Positions 18,701 through 24,986 of a DNA stretch of 38,607 bases are shown in pieces. Where the stretch lies: NCBI GenBank assembly GCA_947628185.1, contig CANQYW010000016.1, positions 1 to 38,607 of the forward strand. Direction: 5' to 3'. The position numbers and the translations under genes are program-made. The number at the start of each line of letters is the position of its first letter. Positions within the stretch are counted from its first letter, which is position 1. Under the pieces are notes generated by a model. That model was given only the letters and a program-made list of their open reading frames with translations. It was not told the DNA's origin and made no database searches. This stretch comes from an uncultured Oscillospiraceae bacterium. Lineage in GTDB: Bacteria > Bacillota > Clostridia > Oscillospirales > Oscillospiraceae.

Positions 18701-19300
18701 CACGGCGTCCATGTCCACCATCTCCGCCAGATCCTTGTAGTCCCAGATGGCTATCTTCTGGATCTCGTGGGAGGTGCGGAACCCGTCAAAGAAGTTGAGG
18801 AAGGGGACGCGGCCCTTGATGGCGGCAAGATGCGCCACGGGCGCCAGGTCCATGACCTCCTGGACGCTGCCCTCGGCCAGCATCGCGAAACCGGTCTGAC
18901 GGCAGGCCATGACGTCCGAGTGGTCGCCGAAGATGTTCAGCGCGTGGCTGGCGACTGTACGGGCGGAGACGTGGAAGACGCAGGGGAGAAGTTCCCCGGC
19001 TATCTTGTACATATTGGGGATCATAAGAAGTAATCCCTGGGAGGCGGTGTAGGTGGTGGTGAGAGCGCCGGCCGCAAGAGAGCCGTGGACAGTTCCGGAG
19101 GCGCCGGCCTCGGACTGCATCTCAACTACCTTTACTGTTGTTCCAAAGATGTTCTTCTGACCCGCTGCCGCCCACTGATCAACGTAGTCGGCCATGGGGC
19201 TGGACGGCGTGATGGGGTATATACCCGCAACCTCTGTGAAGGCATAGGATACATACGCCGCGGCGTTATTGCCGTCCATGGACTTGAGTTTTCTCGCCAT
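15767..19300 (-). CDS. nifJ: Pyruvate:ferredoxin (flavodoxin) oxidoreductase
   Basis: 1177 residues, the size of the one-chain enzyme. Oxidises pyruvate and CoA to acetyl-CoA and CO2, reducing ferredoxin. Visible: N-terminal domain with GIYPITPSSPMADYVDQWA; two ferredoxin-type motifs, CVQCNNCAYVCP (about residue 692) and CMGCGVCIGQCP (about 750); CAGCAE near 815 for the proximal cluster; and the thiamine-diphosphate region GDGWAYDIGFGG near 970 with DTEVYSNTGGQASK. It prefers ATC for Ile, like the ribosomal genes and unlike many neighbours, suggesting high expression. Own promoter and terminator. Its reduced ferredoxin would feed the Rnf complex encoded 4.5 kb away. Confidence 0.97.
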   Translation of the reverse strand: MARKLKSMDGNNAAAYVSYAFTEVAGIYPITPSSPMADYVDQWAAAGQKNIFGTTVKVVEMQSEAGASGTVHGSLAAGALTTTYTASQGLLLMIPNMYKIAGELLPCVFHVSARTVASHALNIFGDHSDVMACRQTGFAMLAEGSVQEVMDLAPVAHLAAIKGRVPFLNFFDGFRTSHEIQKIAIWDYKDLAEMVDMDAVEAFRAHALNPEHPSMRGSHENGDIFFQHREACNSYYEALPAVVEEYMDKINAKLGTDYKLFNYYGAPDADRVIVAMGSICDVTEEVVDYMNAHGEKVGLIKVRLYRPFATEKFLAAIPATCKKIAVLDRTKEPGAMGEPLYMDVVGALANAGRDDITVIGGRYGLGSKDTPPSSVFAVYEELTHETPKRQFTIGIVDDVTHMSLEEKPAPNTAAEGTIECKFWGLGGDGTVGANKNSIKIIGDYTDKYVQAYFQYDSKKTGGVTISHLRFGDKPIRSPYYINKADFVACHNPSYIIKAFPMVRDVKPGGIFMINCQWTPEELDKHLPAVAKRYIAKNNIQVYTINAIDLAIEIGMGKRTNTILQSAFFTLAKVMPQEEAIRHMKEAATKSYLKKGQDIVDMNHKAIDAGATAFVKIDVPASWADAVDEEKTETYEGRPELVRQVTEIMEPVGRMDGDSLPVSAFVAHVDGQFEQGAAAFEKRGVAVSVPHWDETKCVQCNNCAYVCPHATIRPYALTEAEAAAAPAAAKIVPIKAGKGKGVYQYTMAVSPLDCMGCGVCIGQCPTKALTMVPQEEELPQQDVFNYCVAKVADKPDMMDNTVKGSQFRKPLLEFSGSCAGCAETSYARLVTQLFGDRMYISNATGCSSIWGGPAATSPYTVDAKGHGPAWANSLFEDNAEHGLGMFLGQNAIRTRLTEKVRALVNGDEAPEAVKTAGAKWLETLTDGEANKAASAELVTALEACGCEKAQEILKDKAYLTKKSIWIFGGDGWAYDIGFGGVDHVLASGNDVNIFVFDTEVYSNTGGQASKASNIGQVAQFAAAGKEIKKKSLAEIAMSYGYIYVAQVAMGANPAQTIKAITEAEAYHGPSLIIGYAPCEMHSIKGGMVNCQKEMKRAVDCGYWNLFRFNPEAEPGKKFVLDSKAPAGGYQEFLMNEARYSALTRSFPERATVLFARNEQAAMDRWDHLNRLVAMYSQE

Positions 19301-19370
19301 GTTCTTCTCTCCTTATATCAGTTATTTGAAAAACAAATTACCGGCGGGCGGGAGCACCCACCTTTCTGTG

Positions 19371-19399
19371 ATTTTATCACCTTTTGTCTCTAATGTAAA
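19371..19399 (-). promoter_or_regulatory. Promoter of nifJ
   Basis: Minus strand TTTACA (19399-19394), 17-bp spacer, TAAAAT (19376-19371). In the leader GGTGGG, TGCT, CCCGCC (19362-19347) can form a short hairpin with one G-T pair. Ribosome site GGAGAG before the ATG. Confidence 0.75.
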
Positions 19400-19457
19400 T
19401 AGAATTTTGTGCTTTTTTATAATGCGATTTGGATAATTTGATAGAGCCCCCCGGCGC

Positions 19458-20957
19458 TCAGCCCCGCTCGCCCCTCGGGGCCCAGAGGAGGCTCCTGGAG
19501 ACGGCGCGCCGCCAGCCCTCCATGAGTTCCCGGCGGCGGCTCTCCTCCATCGCGGGCTCGAACTCCGCCCCGGCGCGCCAGGCGCGGCGTATCTCCTCCT
19601 CGCTCTCCCAGACACCAACGGCGAGGCCCGCGAGGTACGCGGCCCCCAGGGCGGTGGTCTCCAGTATCTCGGGCCTCCGGACCCGGGCGCCTATCATGTC
19701 CGCCTCAAACCCCATCAAAAAGCCGTCCCGGCTGGCGCCGCCGTCGGCCTTCAGGTCCGTTATCCTCATGCCGGTGTCCGCCTCCATGGCCTCCACCAGG
19801 TCCGCCACCTCGTAGGCTATGGCCTCCTCCGCGGCCCTTATTATGTGCTCCCGCCTCGTGCCCCGGGTGAGGCCAAGTATGGCCCCCCGGGCGTACATAT
19901 CCCAGTGGGGCGCGCCGAGGCCGGTGAAGGCCGGCACCAGGTAGACCCCGCCGGTGTCCGGGACCTTCCTGGCGAAATACTCAGCGTCCCGGGCGTCGTC
20001 AATTATCCTCAGCTCGTCCCGCAGCCACTGTATGACCGCCCCGCCCACGAAGGCGCTGCCCTCCAGGGCGTAGCGGACACCATCTCCAGCCCCGGCGGCT
20101 ATGGTGGTGATGAGGCCGTTCCGGCTCTCAAAGGGCGTCTCCCCGGTGTTCATGAGGAGGAAACAGCCGGTGCCGTAGGTGTTCTTGGCCTCCCCGGCCT
20201 CAAAACACGCCTGGCCGAAGAGCGCCGCCTGCTGGTCCCCCGCCATACCGGCCACGGGTATCCTGACGCCCTCTATCTCGGCGCAGCCGTAAATTTCGCT
20301 GCTGGGCCGGACCTGTGGCAGTATGCGCCTGGGTATCCCCAGGGCCTCCAGGAGCGTATCGTCCCAGTCGAGCTTTCGGATGTCGTAGAGCATGGTGCGG
20401 CTGGCGTTCGTCCTGTCCGTGGCGTGTACCGCCCCGCCGGTGAGGTTCCAGAGGAGCCAGGTGTCCACGGTCCCAAATAGCACCTCCCCACGCTGCGCCC
20501 GCTCCCGGACGCCGGGGACGTTGTCGAGTATCCACTTTATCTTCGTCCCGGAGAAGTAGGCGTCCGGCACGAGGCCGGTGACGGCCCTTATGTGGTCCTC
20601 CAGGCCCCTCCGGCGCAGCTCCTCCACCGTATCCGCCGTGCGGCGGCACTGCCAGACGATGGCGTTGTACACCGGCTTGCCGGTGAGCCTGTCCCATAGG
20701 ACCGTGGTCTCCCGCTGGTTCGTTATGCCGATGGCGGCTATCTCCTGAGGCCCTATACCGGCTCTACCTATGGACTCCAGCATCACCGCCCTCTGGCACT
20801 CCCAGATCTCTGTGGCGTCGTGCTCCACCCATCCCTCCCGGGGGAAGTGCTGTGTGAACTCCCGCTGGGCGAGCCCCGCTATCCGCTGCTCCCGGTCAAA
20901 GACTATGGCCCTGCAGCTGGTGGTGCCCTGGTCCAGGGCCAATATGTACCTCCTCAT
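19458..20957 (-). CDS. glpK: Glycerol kinase
   Basis: 499 residues, full-length FGGY kinase; makes glycerol-3-phosphate from glycerol and [19 protein letters not shown] (7-21) is the phosphate-binding start; [28 protein letters not shown] (catalytic Asp241) and [12 protein letters not shown] follow. The loop before VAGMAGDQQ reads [13 protein letters not shown] and lacks the His that the PTS protein HPr phosphorylates in many Firmicutes, so that activation seems absent. ATG with GGGAGG upstream. No glycerol facilitator or glycerol-3-phosphate dehydrogenase is adjacent. Confidence 0.96.
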   Translation of the reverse strand: MRRYILALDQGTTSCRAIVFDREQRIAGLAQREFTQHFPREGWVEHDATEIWECQRAVMLESIGRAGIGPQEIAAIGITNQRETTVLWDRLTGKPVYNAIVWQCRRTADTVEELRRRGLEDHIRAVTGLVPDAYFSGTKIKWILDNVPGVRERAQRGEVLFGTVDTWLLWNLTGGAVHATDRTNASRTMLYDIRKLDWDDTLLEALGIPRRILPQVRPSSEIYGCAEIEGVRIPVAGMAGDQQAALFGQACFEAGEAKNTYGTGCFLLMNTGETPFESRNGLITTIAAGAGDGVRYALEGSAFVGGAVIQWLRDELRIIDDARDAEYFARKVPDTGGVYLVPAFTGLGAPHWDMYARGAILGLTRGTRREHIIRAAEEAIAYEVADLVEAMEADTGMRITDLKADGGASRDGFLMGFEADMIGARVRRPEILETTALGAAYLAGLAVGVWESEEEIRRAWRAGAEFEPAMEESRRRELMEGWRRAVSRSLLWAPRGERG

Positions 20958-20983
20958 GTGTGCCTCCCTTCACTTTATACATT

Positions 20984-21007
20984 ATATAAATCCAGATATA
21001 AATCCAG
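20984..21007. repeat. Two tandem 12-bp direct repeats upstream of glpK
   Basis: ATATAAATCCAG occurs twice back to back (20984-20995 and 20996-21007), between the rubrerythrin terminator and glpK. The first copy overlaps a TATAAT-like hexamer on the minus strand, so it may be a regulator site at the glpK promoter (inference). Confidence 0.6.
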
Positions 21008-21026
21008 CCCCCGCTGAGACGGGGGC
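21007..21026 (-). terminator. Hairpin after the rubrerythrin gene
   Basis: GCCCCCG, 6-nt loop, CGGGGGC, 17 nt after the rubrerythrin stop. The T run on the minus strand is weak (TGGATTTAT), so termination may be incomplete and glpK could receive read-through. Confidence 0.6.
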
Positions 21027-21043
21027 CGGACGAGAGCCAATTA

Positions 21044-21583
21044 TTAATAATTCTCAGCGTGGATCTCAAAGTAGCTCTGGGGATGGTTGCAGGTGGGGCA
21101 GACCTCGGGGGCCTTCACGCCCACCACTATGTGGCCGCAGTTGCGGCACTCCCAGACCTTGACCTCGCTCTTCTCAAAGACCTTGGCGGTCTCCACGTTC
21201 TTGAGAAGGGCGCGGTAACGCTCCTCGTGGTGTTTCTCTATGGCCGCCACCAGGCGGAAACGGGCCGCCAGCTCCGGGAAACCCTCCTCCTCCGCCGTCT
21301 TGGCAAAGCCCTCGTACATGTCGGTCCACTCGTAGTTCTCCCCGTCCGCGGCGGCGGCCAGGTTCTCGGCGGTGGTGCCTATGCCCTTGAGCTCCTTGAG
21401 CCAGAGCTTGGCGTGCTCCTTCTCATTCTCGGCGGTCTTGAGGAACAGGGCGGATATCTGCTCGTACCCCTCCTTCTTCGCCACAGAGGCGAAGTAGGTG
21501 TACTTGTTGCGGGCCTGGGACTCCCCCGCGAAGGCCGCCTCCAGGTTCTTCTCAGTGCGGGTGCCGGCGTACTTGTTGCTCAT
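21044..21583 (-). CDS. rbr: Rubrerythrin
   Basis: 179 residues. N-terminal ferritin-like four-helix domain with diiron ligands in [12 protein letters not shown] (Glu21), [10 protein letters not shown] (Glu54, His58) and IEKHHEERY, and a C-terminal rubredoxin-type FeS4 domain with CRNCG (146-150) and CPTCNHP (162-168). Acts in the cytoplasm as an NADH-linked peroxidase that protects anaerobes from hydrogen peroxide. ATG with GGAGG 9 nt upstream, strong promoter with a Fur/PerR-like box. Confidence 0.97.
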   Translation of the reverse strand: MSNKYAGTRTEKNLEAAFAGESQARNKYTYFASVAKKEGYEQISALFLKTAENEKEHAKLWLKELKGIGTTAENLAAAADGENYEWTDMYEGFAKTAEEEGFPELAARFRLVAAIEKHHEERYRALLKNVETAKVFEKSEVKVWECRNCGHIVVGVKAPEVCPTCNHPQSYFEIHAENY

Positions 21584-21623
21584 TGTCTTTTCCTCCTTCG
21601 TAAAAATTAATAGGAATGATTCT

Positions 21624-21638
21624 TGATAATTATTTTAC
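21624..21638. promoter_or_regulatory. Fur/PerR-like 7-1-7 box over the rubrerythrin -10
   Basis: TGATAAT-T-ATTTTAC: the left half is a perfect match to the Fur/PerR consensus half-site, the right half matches about four of seven. It covers the -10 hexamer, where a peroxide-responsive repressor would block transcription. PerR control of rubrerythrins is known in clostridia. Confidence 0.5.
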
Positions 21639-21660
21639 CATAGAGCCTATGGCCTGTCAA
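21632..21660 (-). promoter_or_regulatory. Promoter of the rubrerythrin gene
   Basis: Minus strand TTGACA (21660-21655), 17-bp spacer, TAAAAT (21637-21632). The -35 begins only 5 bp from the stop codon of the upstream HdeD-like gene. Confidence 0.85.
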
Positions 21661-21664
21661 TAGG

Positions 21665-22207
21665 TCATGTTCTCTCCCGGAGACCCAGGAGCACGGCGGC
21701 GCCGTTGATGACGCCTATCACAATGAGGGACACGGCGGTGAATGTCCAGAGGGTGCCCAGCACGCTGAAGGGATTTGCCAGCACCAGGACGCCGAGAACG
21801 ATCGAGAGCAGCGCCGAGACGGCGGAGACCTGCCACACGCCACGGCGTAGCCTGAACATATCCACCGCCCACTGGATCTTGTCTATGCCAGTGAAGATGA
21901 TGATGCCCCCGTAGAGGGTGGTGAGCACCGGGAACCAGCGGACGAAGAAGTCGGAGCGGTAGATGCAAAATACGCCCACCACCAATAGCGTCAATCCCTT
22001 CATGAGCTCCTGGGAGAGGGACGCCTCCACCGGGTCCATGCGGAAATAGGTCAAGGTGGAGAGCGCCCCCAGCACGCACAGCAGTATGCCCACGGCGGTC
22101 ATGAGCGCGGAGGTGAACTTCACCGGGTCCACCAGCAGTACGATGCCCAGCCCCACCTCAAATAGGCAGAGCAGCAGCCTTCCCCACATGCCTCTAAATT
22201 TTCCCAT
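21665..22207 (-). CDS. HdeD/DUF308-family integral membrane protein
   Basis: 180 residues, about six membrane segments arranged in two-helix repeats with short polar loops, as in the DUF308 group that includes E. coli HdeD. Typical repeat starts include LLLCLFEVGLGIVLLVDP and VLGVLVLANPFSVLGTLW. HdeD is linked to acid resistance in E. coli; the function in Firmicutes is not settled. ATG with GAGGAGG 7 nt upstream. Divergent from the sigma-factor gene, 256 bp away, so joint control is possible but unproven. Confidence 0.85.
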   Translation of the reverse strand: MGKFRGMWGRLLLCLFEVGLGIVLLVDPVKFTSALMTAVGILLCVLGALSTLTYFRMDPVEASLSQELMKGLTLLVVGVFCIYRSDFFVRWFPVLTTLYGGIIIFTGIDKIQWAVDMFRLRRGVWQVSAVSALLSIVLGVLVLANPFSVLGTLWTFTAVSLIVIGVINGAAVLLGLRERT

Positions 22208-22266
22208 GTCATTTCCTCCTCGTTATGTAATGGAGTGGGCGGGTATGCGTCCGCCCCTCCCACAAT

Positions 22267-22295
22267 AATTTACAGCTTTTTACCGGAAAACGCAA
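22267..22295 (-). promoter_or_regulatory. Possible promoter of the HdeD-like gene
   Basis: Minus strand TTGCGT (22295-22290), 17-bp spacer, TAAATT (22272-22267). Downstream, GGGCGG / CCGCCC (about 22229-22250) can form a leader hairpin before the ribosome site. Confidence 0.4.
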
Positions 22296-22313
22296 GTATA
22301 AATTTCGTCTCCG

Positions 22314-22341
22314 TTGACAAATCCCCGGCGAGTGCTATAAT
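22314..22341 (+). promoter_or_regulatory. Sigma-A promoter of the ECF sigma operon
   Basis: TTGACA (22314-22319), 16-bp spacer, TATAAT (22336-22341). Transcript would start near 22348, giving a leader of about 115 nt. A housekeeping promoter implies basal expression with post-translational control by the anti-sigma factor. Confidence 0.85.
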
Positions 22342-22370
22342 TTAGGCGTTCAGAGATCTACACGGAAGAG

Positions 22371-22413
22371 TTTCCCGGGCGGGCGGAAATTTTTTTAAGA
22401 ATTTTTCCCCGGG
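22371..22413 (+). terminator. Terminator-like and alternative hairpins in the sigma leader
   Basis: TTTCC (22371-22375) pairs with GGAAA (22385-22389), followed at once by a run of seven T. The overlapping CCCGGG (22374-22379) can instead pair with a second CCCGGG (22408-22413). Two exclusive folds, one ending in a T run, suggest an attenuator, but the stem is short. Confidence 0.4.
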
Positions 22414-22463
22414 ACGCAATAAAGCGGCCTCTCCCGGCATTACATAGTTGACAGGGGAAACAG

Positions 22464-23012
22464 GTGACACGCCAGATGAACGATTCCGACACTATTGAGG
22501 AGCTGCTCCTGCGCGTGGCCGGAGGCGACCGGCAGGCTTTCGCCGGACTCTACGAGGCCACGAGGGGCAGCGTGTACGCCATGGCGCTCTCGATCTTAGC
22601 AAACCACCACGACGCGGAGGAGGTCTCCCACGACACCTACCTCCGTCTCTGGGAGAACGCCGGCAAGTACCGGGCCAGGGGGACGCCCATGGCCTGGATA
22701 CTCAAGATCACTAAAAACCTCGCCCTCATGCGTCTGAGGAGCTCCGGGCGCGGCGGGGAACTCTCGGAGGCTGAGTGGGACGCCATACCCGCGCAGTCCG
22801 GCCTCTCCGTTGAGGACCGGGAACTTTTGGGCGACTCCCTGGGCGCTCTGGAGGCCGGTGAACGGCAGGTGGTGCTGCTGCACGCCGTCTCCGGGCTCAA
22901 GCACCGGGAGATCGCGAAACTCCTCAATTTGCCCCTGGGGACCGTCCTGGCAAGGTACAGCCGCGCTATAGGTAAGCTGCGGCGGATGATGGAGGGAGAT
23001 GAGTCCTTATGA
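22464..23012 (+). CDS. ECF-type RNA polymerase sigma factor
   Basis: 182 residues with region 2 (AFAGLYEATRGSVYAMALSI, then HDAEEVSHDTYLRLWEN and GTPMAWILKITKNLALMRLR) and region 4 (LEAGERQVVLLHAVSG, HREIAKLLNLPLGTVLARYSRAIGKLR); there is no region 1 or full region 3, as expected for an ECF factor. Start is GTG 22464 (GGGGA 5 nt upstream) or ATG 22476 (AGGTG 9 nt upstream); I cannot decide. Its stop overlaps the anti-sigma start as ATGA, so the two are coupled. No ECF-type autoregulated promoter was recognised. Confidence 0.92.
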   Translation: MTRQMNDSDTIEELLLRVAGGDRQAFAGLYEATRGSVYAMALSILANHHDAEEVSHDTYLRLWENAGKYRARGTPMAWILKITKNLALMRLRSSGRGGELSEAEWDAIPAQSGLSVEDRELLGDSLGALEAGERQVVLLHAVSGLKHREIAKLLNLPLGTVLARYSRAIGKLRRMMEGDESL

Positions 23013-24613
23013 CAGAGCGTGATATCGAACTGAGGCTCAAGGGCGCCGTTGATAGGGCCGCGCCTCAGGACTTAGAGGGACTTCTCTCCGAGATAGACGG
23101 GAAAGGAGCCGCTGAAATGACAACCAACACCACTAATAAGAATAAAAAGAGAGCCCGTTTCACGGGGCTCATAGCCGCGTGCCTCGCGCTTATCGTTCTT
23201 GGCGGCGCGGGCGGGCTATACTATAGGCAGAACTACACAGTCGCCACCGTGGTCTCGCTGGACGTGAACCCCAGCGTGGAGCTGCGGGTCAACAGGGCAG
23301 AGCGCGTCATGACCTGCACCGGCCTCAACGACGAGGGCCGCGCCATCCTCGCGGACATGGACGCCGGGCGCGACCTGGAGGGCACAAAGCTCGACGTGGC
23401 CGTCAACGCCCTGGTGGGCGCCATCGTCCGGGCGGGGTACTTAGACTCCCTCGACTCCGCCATACTCGTCTCGGTGGAGGACTCCGACGCCGCGAGAGGC
23501 GCGAGGCTCCAGGCGGAGCTGGTGGCGACCGTGGACGAGGTGCTCAGATCCTCCGCCAACAACGCGGACGTGCTGAGTCAGAACATGACCGCCGACAAGG
23601 CCCTCACCGAGAAGGCCAAGGAGTACGGCGTCTCCACCGGCAAGGCCACACTCATCGAGCAGTGCATCGCCATGAACCCCGACCTCCCCTTCGAGGGTCT
23701 GGCGGAGCTGAGCGTTGAGGAGCTGCGGGACCTCCTGCGCCTCGGCGCGCCGGCCATGCCCATAGGCCGGGCAAAGGCCCGGGAGATCGCCCTTGAGTAC
23801 TCTGGTTACGATAAGCTCGCGGACTCCGTGATAGTCGAGGTGGACCCGGAGCTTGACGAGATCGTCCCCATCTATGACGTGGAGATAAACTACGGCCTCA
23901 TGGACGAGGACTACGAGGTGGACGCCTTCACCGGCGAGGTCCTCCGGGGCCGCAAGGACGCGGCATCCACCACCACACCTACCGATCCCGGTACAACCGC
24001 GCCCACCACGCCCGCGCCCACCACGCCCGCGCCCAGCGATCCGGGTACCCCCGCGCCCACCGACCCCGGCGCCTCCGGCGTGATAACCCCCGACGAGGCA
24101 TTCAACGCCGCCGGGGCCGCCTTCTCCGCCGCCCATCCCGAGCTCTCCGGCTATAACGTTCTGGACATCGAGACGGAGCTCAAGGGCTCCACGTACGAGG
24201 TGGACTTCGACTGCGCCGGCTACGACTTCGAGTACGCGGTGGACGCCGTCACCGGTGAGGTCTTGCGGGAGAAGACGAACTACTCCGCGCCCCAGACCCA
24301 GACTCCCTCCACCGGCGGCAATACCTCCACTAACGACATCGGCGTTGACGCCGCCAAGGCCGCGGCGCTCTCCCACGCGGGGCTCTCGGAGTCCCAGGTG
24401 CGCTGGCTCAAGGCCCAGCGGGACTACGACGACGGCCGGTATGAGTACGAGCTGGAGTTCGTCCTCACAGACGACACCCGCGTGGAGTACGAGTACACCA
24501 TAGACGCCGCCACCGGCGCGATCCTCGACCACGAGCGGGACGTGGACCACCACGACGACCACCATGACGACGACGACCACGACGACCACGACGACCACGA
24601 CTGGGACGACTGA
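23009..24613 (+). CDS. Membrane anti-sigma factor: RsgI-like core, three PepSY-like repeats, His/Asp tail
   Basis: 534 residues. Order: cytoplasmic N-terminus (1-50) expected to hold the sigma factor; one membrane helix (51-71); a juxtamembrane domain with VVSLDVNPSVELRVNRAERV (81-100), like the RsgI core, whose Asn-Pro bond (87-88 here) is the autoproteolysis site in studied RsgI proteins; a helical region to 250; PepSY-like repeat 1 (252-313); a Thr/Pro/Asp linker (319-355); repeat 2 (360-421); repeat 3 (444-508); and a tail (507-534) almost entirely His and Asp with eight His. Each repeat ends in a D-A-x-T-G-E/A-x-L strand. The extracytoplasmic part is therefore a likely sensor; PepSY repeats and the tail suggest a metal or cell-wall/protease signal (inference). 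Coupled to the sigma gene. Confidence 0.88.
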   Translation: MTERDIELRLKGAVDRAAPQDLEGLLSEIDGKGAAEMTTNTTNKNKKRARFTGLIAACLALIVLGGAGGLYYRQNYTVATVVSLDVNPSVELRVNRAERVMTCTGLNDEGRAILADMDAGRDLEGTKLDVAVNALVGAIVRAGYLDSLDSAILVSVEDSDAARGARLQAELVATVDEVLRSSANNADVLSQNMTADKALTEKAKEYGVSTGKATLIEQCIAMNPDLPFEGLAELSVEELRDLLRLGAPAMPIGRAKAREIALEYSGYDKLADSVIVEVDPELDEIVPIYDVEINYGLMDEDYEVDAFTGEVLRGRKDAASTTTPTDPGTTAPTTPAPTTPAPSDPGTPAPTDPGASGVITPDEAFNAAGAAFSAAHPELSGYNVLDIETELKGSTYEVDFDCAGYDFEYAVDAVTGEVLREKTNYSAPQTQTPSTGGNTSTNDIGVDAAKAAALSHAGLSESQVRWLKAQRDYDDGRYEYELEFVLTDDTRVEYEYTIDAATGAILDHERDVDHHDDHHDDDDHDDHDDHDWDD

Positions 24614-24619
24614 GAGAAA

Positions 24620-24701
24620 GCACAAAAATATCGGAGGGCCGCAAAAAGGCCCTCCGGTTTTTCATGTTCATTTCGCCAAATTTCAGGCGCTATTTTTGTG
24701 C
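24620..24701. repeat. 11-bp perfect inverted repeat enclosing the terminator
   Basis: GCACAAAAATA (24620-24630) and TATTTTTGTGC (24691-24701). The 60-bp interior holds the terminator and a small CGCC/GGCG hairpin (24674-24689). Origin unknown; could be chance in a T/A-rich spacer or the trace of an inserted element. Confidence 0.5.
24632..24662 (+). terminator. Terminator of the sigma/anti-sigma operon
   Basis: CGGAGGGCC, loop GCAAAAA, GGCCCTCCG followed by GTTTTT. Nearly identical to the terminator at 30386-30412 read on the minus strand. Confidence 0.93.
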
Positions 24702-24712
24702 GGTTTGCCATC

Positions 24713-24741
24713 TTGATATTTCGGATTACTTCGTATATAAT
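24713..24741 (+). promoter_or_regulatory. Promoter of the non-coding RNA locus
   Basis: TTGATA (24713-24718), 17-bp spacer, TATAAT (24736-24741). No open reading frame of note follows for 400 bp on this strand, so it should make a non-coding transcript starting near 24748. Confidence 0.85.
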
Positions 24742-24770
24742 AAGCATAGCGAAGTATATCGAAGTATATA
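24728..24770. promoter_or_regulatory. Repeated CGAAGTATA sites around the ncRNA promoter
   Basis: TACTTCG (24728-24734) is the inverted partner of CGAAGTA (24750-24756), and GAAGTATATC / GAAGTATATA form a tandem pair at 24751-24770. The sites straddle the -10 and transcription start, as a repressor operator would. A further inverted copy, TATACTTC, occurs at about 25108-25115. Confidence 0.5.
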
Positions 24771-24986
24771 AGGCTATGGGTGAGCCGTGGGATCTCACTT
24801 TGACCCTTCCGAGGATCTGGAGGCAGGGCGCCTGTTAGGGCAAGCACGAATTGCCCGAGAGGGAGTCAAAATCCGATATAAGGCCGAGGGGCGGAGCGAG
24901 GGGACGCGGTTTACACAAAGCTCAGAAGGGCATGCGGCTCTTTGGTGACTTATCCTATCTTGTGCCGAAAACCATGTGGTTTTTTT
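24748..24986 (+). ncRNA. Probable structured non-coding RNA, about 240 nt, family unassigned
   Basis: Bounded by a sigma-A promoter and by a terminator hairpin (AAAACC, ATGT, GGTTTT, then further T, 24968-24986). It is GC-rich while the DNA after it is nearly pure A/T. Pairings I can draw: ATAAG 24768-24772 with CTTAT 24949-24953; GAGCCG 24782-24787 with CGGCTC 24935-24940; TTTGAC 24799-24804 with GTCAAA 24865-24870; CAGG/CCTG 24824-24834; GGGCAA 24838-24843 with TTGCCC 24851-24856. CCCTT 24804-24808 could also pair with AAGGG 24926-24930. No good ribosome site and start codon lie inside. Size and multi-branched shape would suit 6S RNA or the raiA-type RNA known in Firmicutes, but I cannot confirm either by eye; not SRP RNA, tmRNA or RNase P by their known motifs. 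Confidence 0.65.

Noticed and set aside
15626-19033. 1135-residue open frame on the plus strand
   Set aside because: Antisense shadow of nifJ; low-complexity Gly/Leu/Val/Asp/His composition caused by its codon bias, no family motif.
22448-22453. Second TTGACA just before the sigma-factor start
   Set aside because: No -10 at proper distance; the downstream DNA is coding.
23441-24625. 394-residue minus-strand frame with Val-rich start
   Set aside because: Shadow of the anti-sigma gene; the poly-Val comes from the complement of the His/Asp codons.
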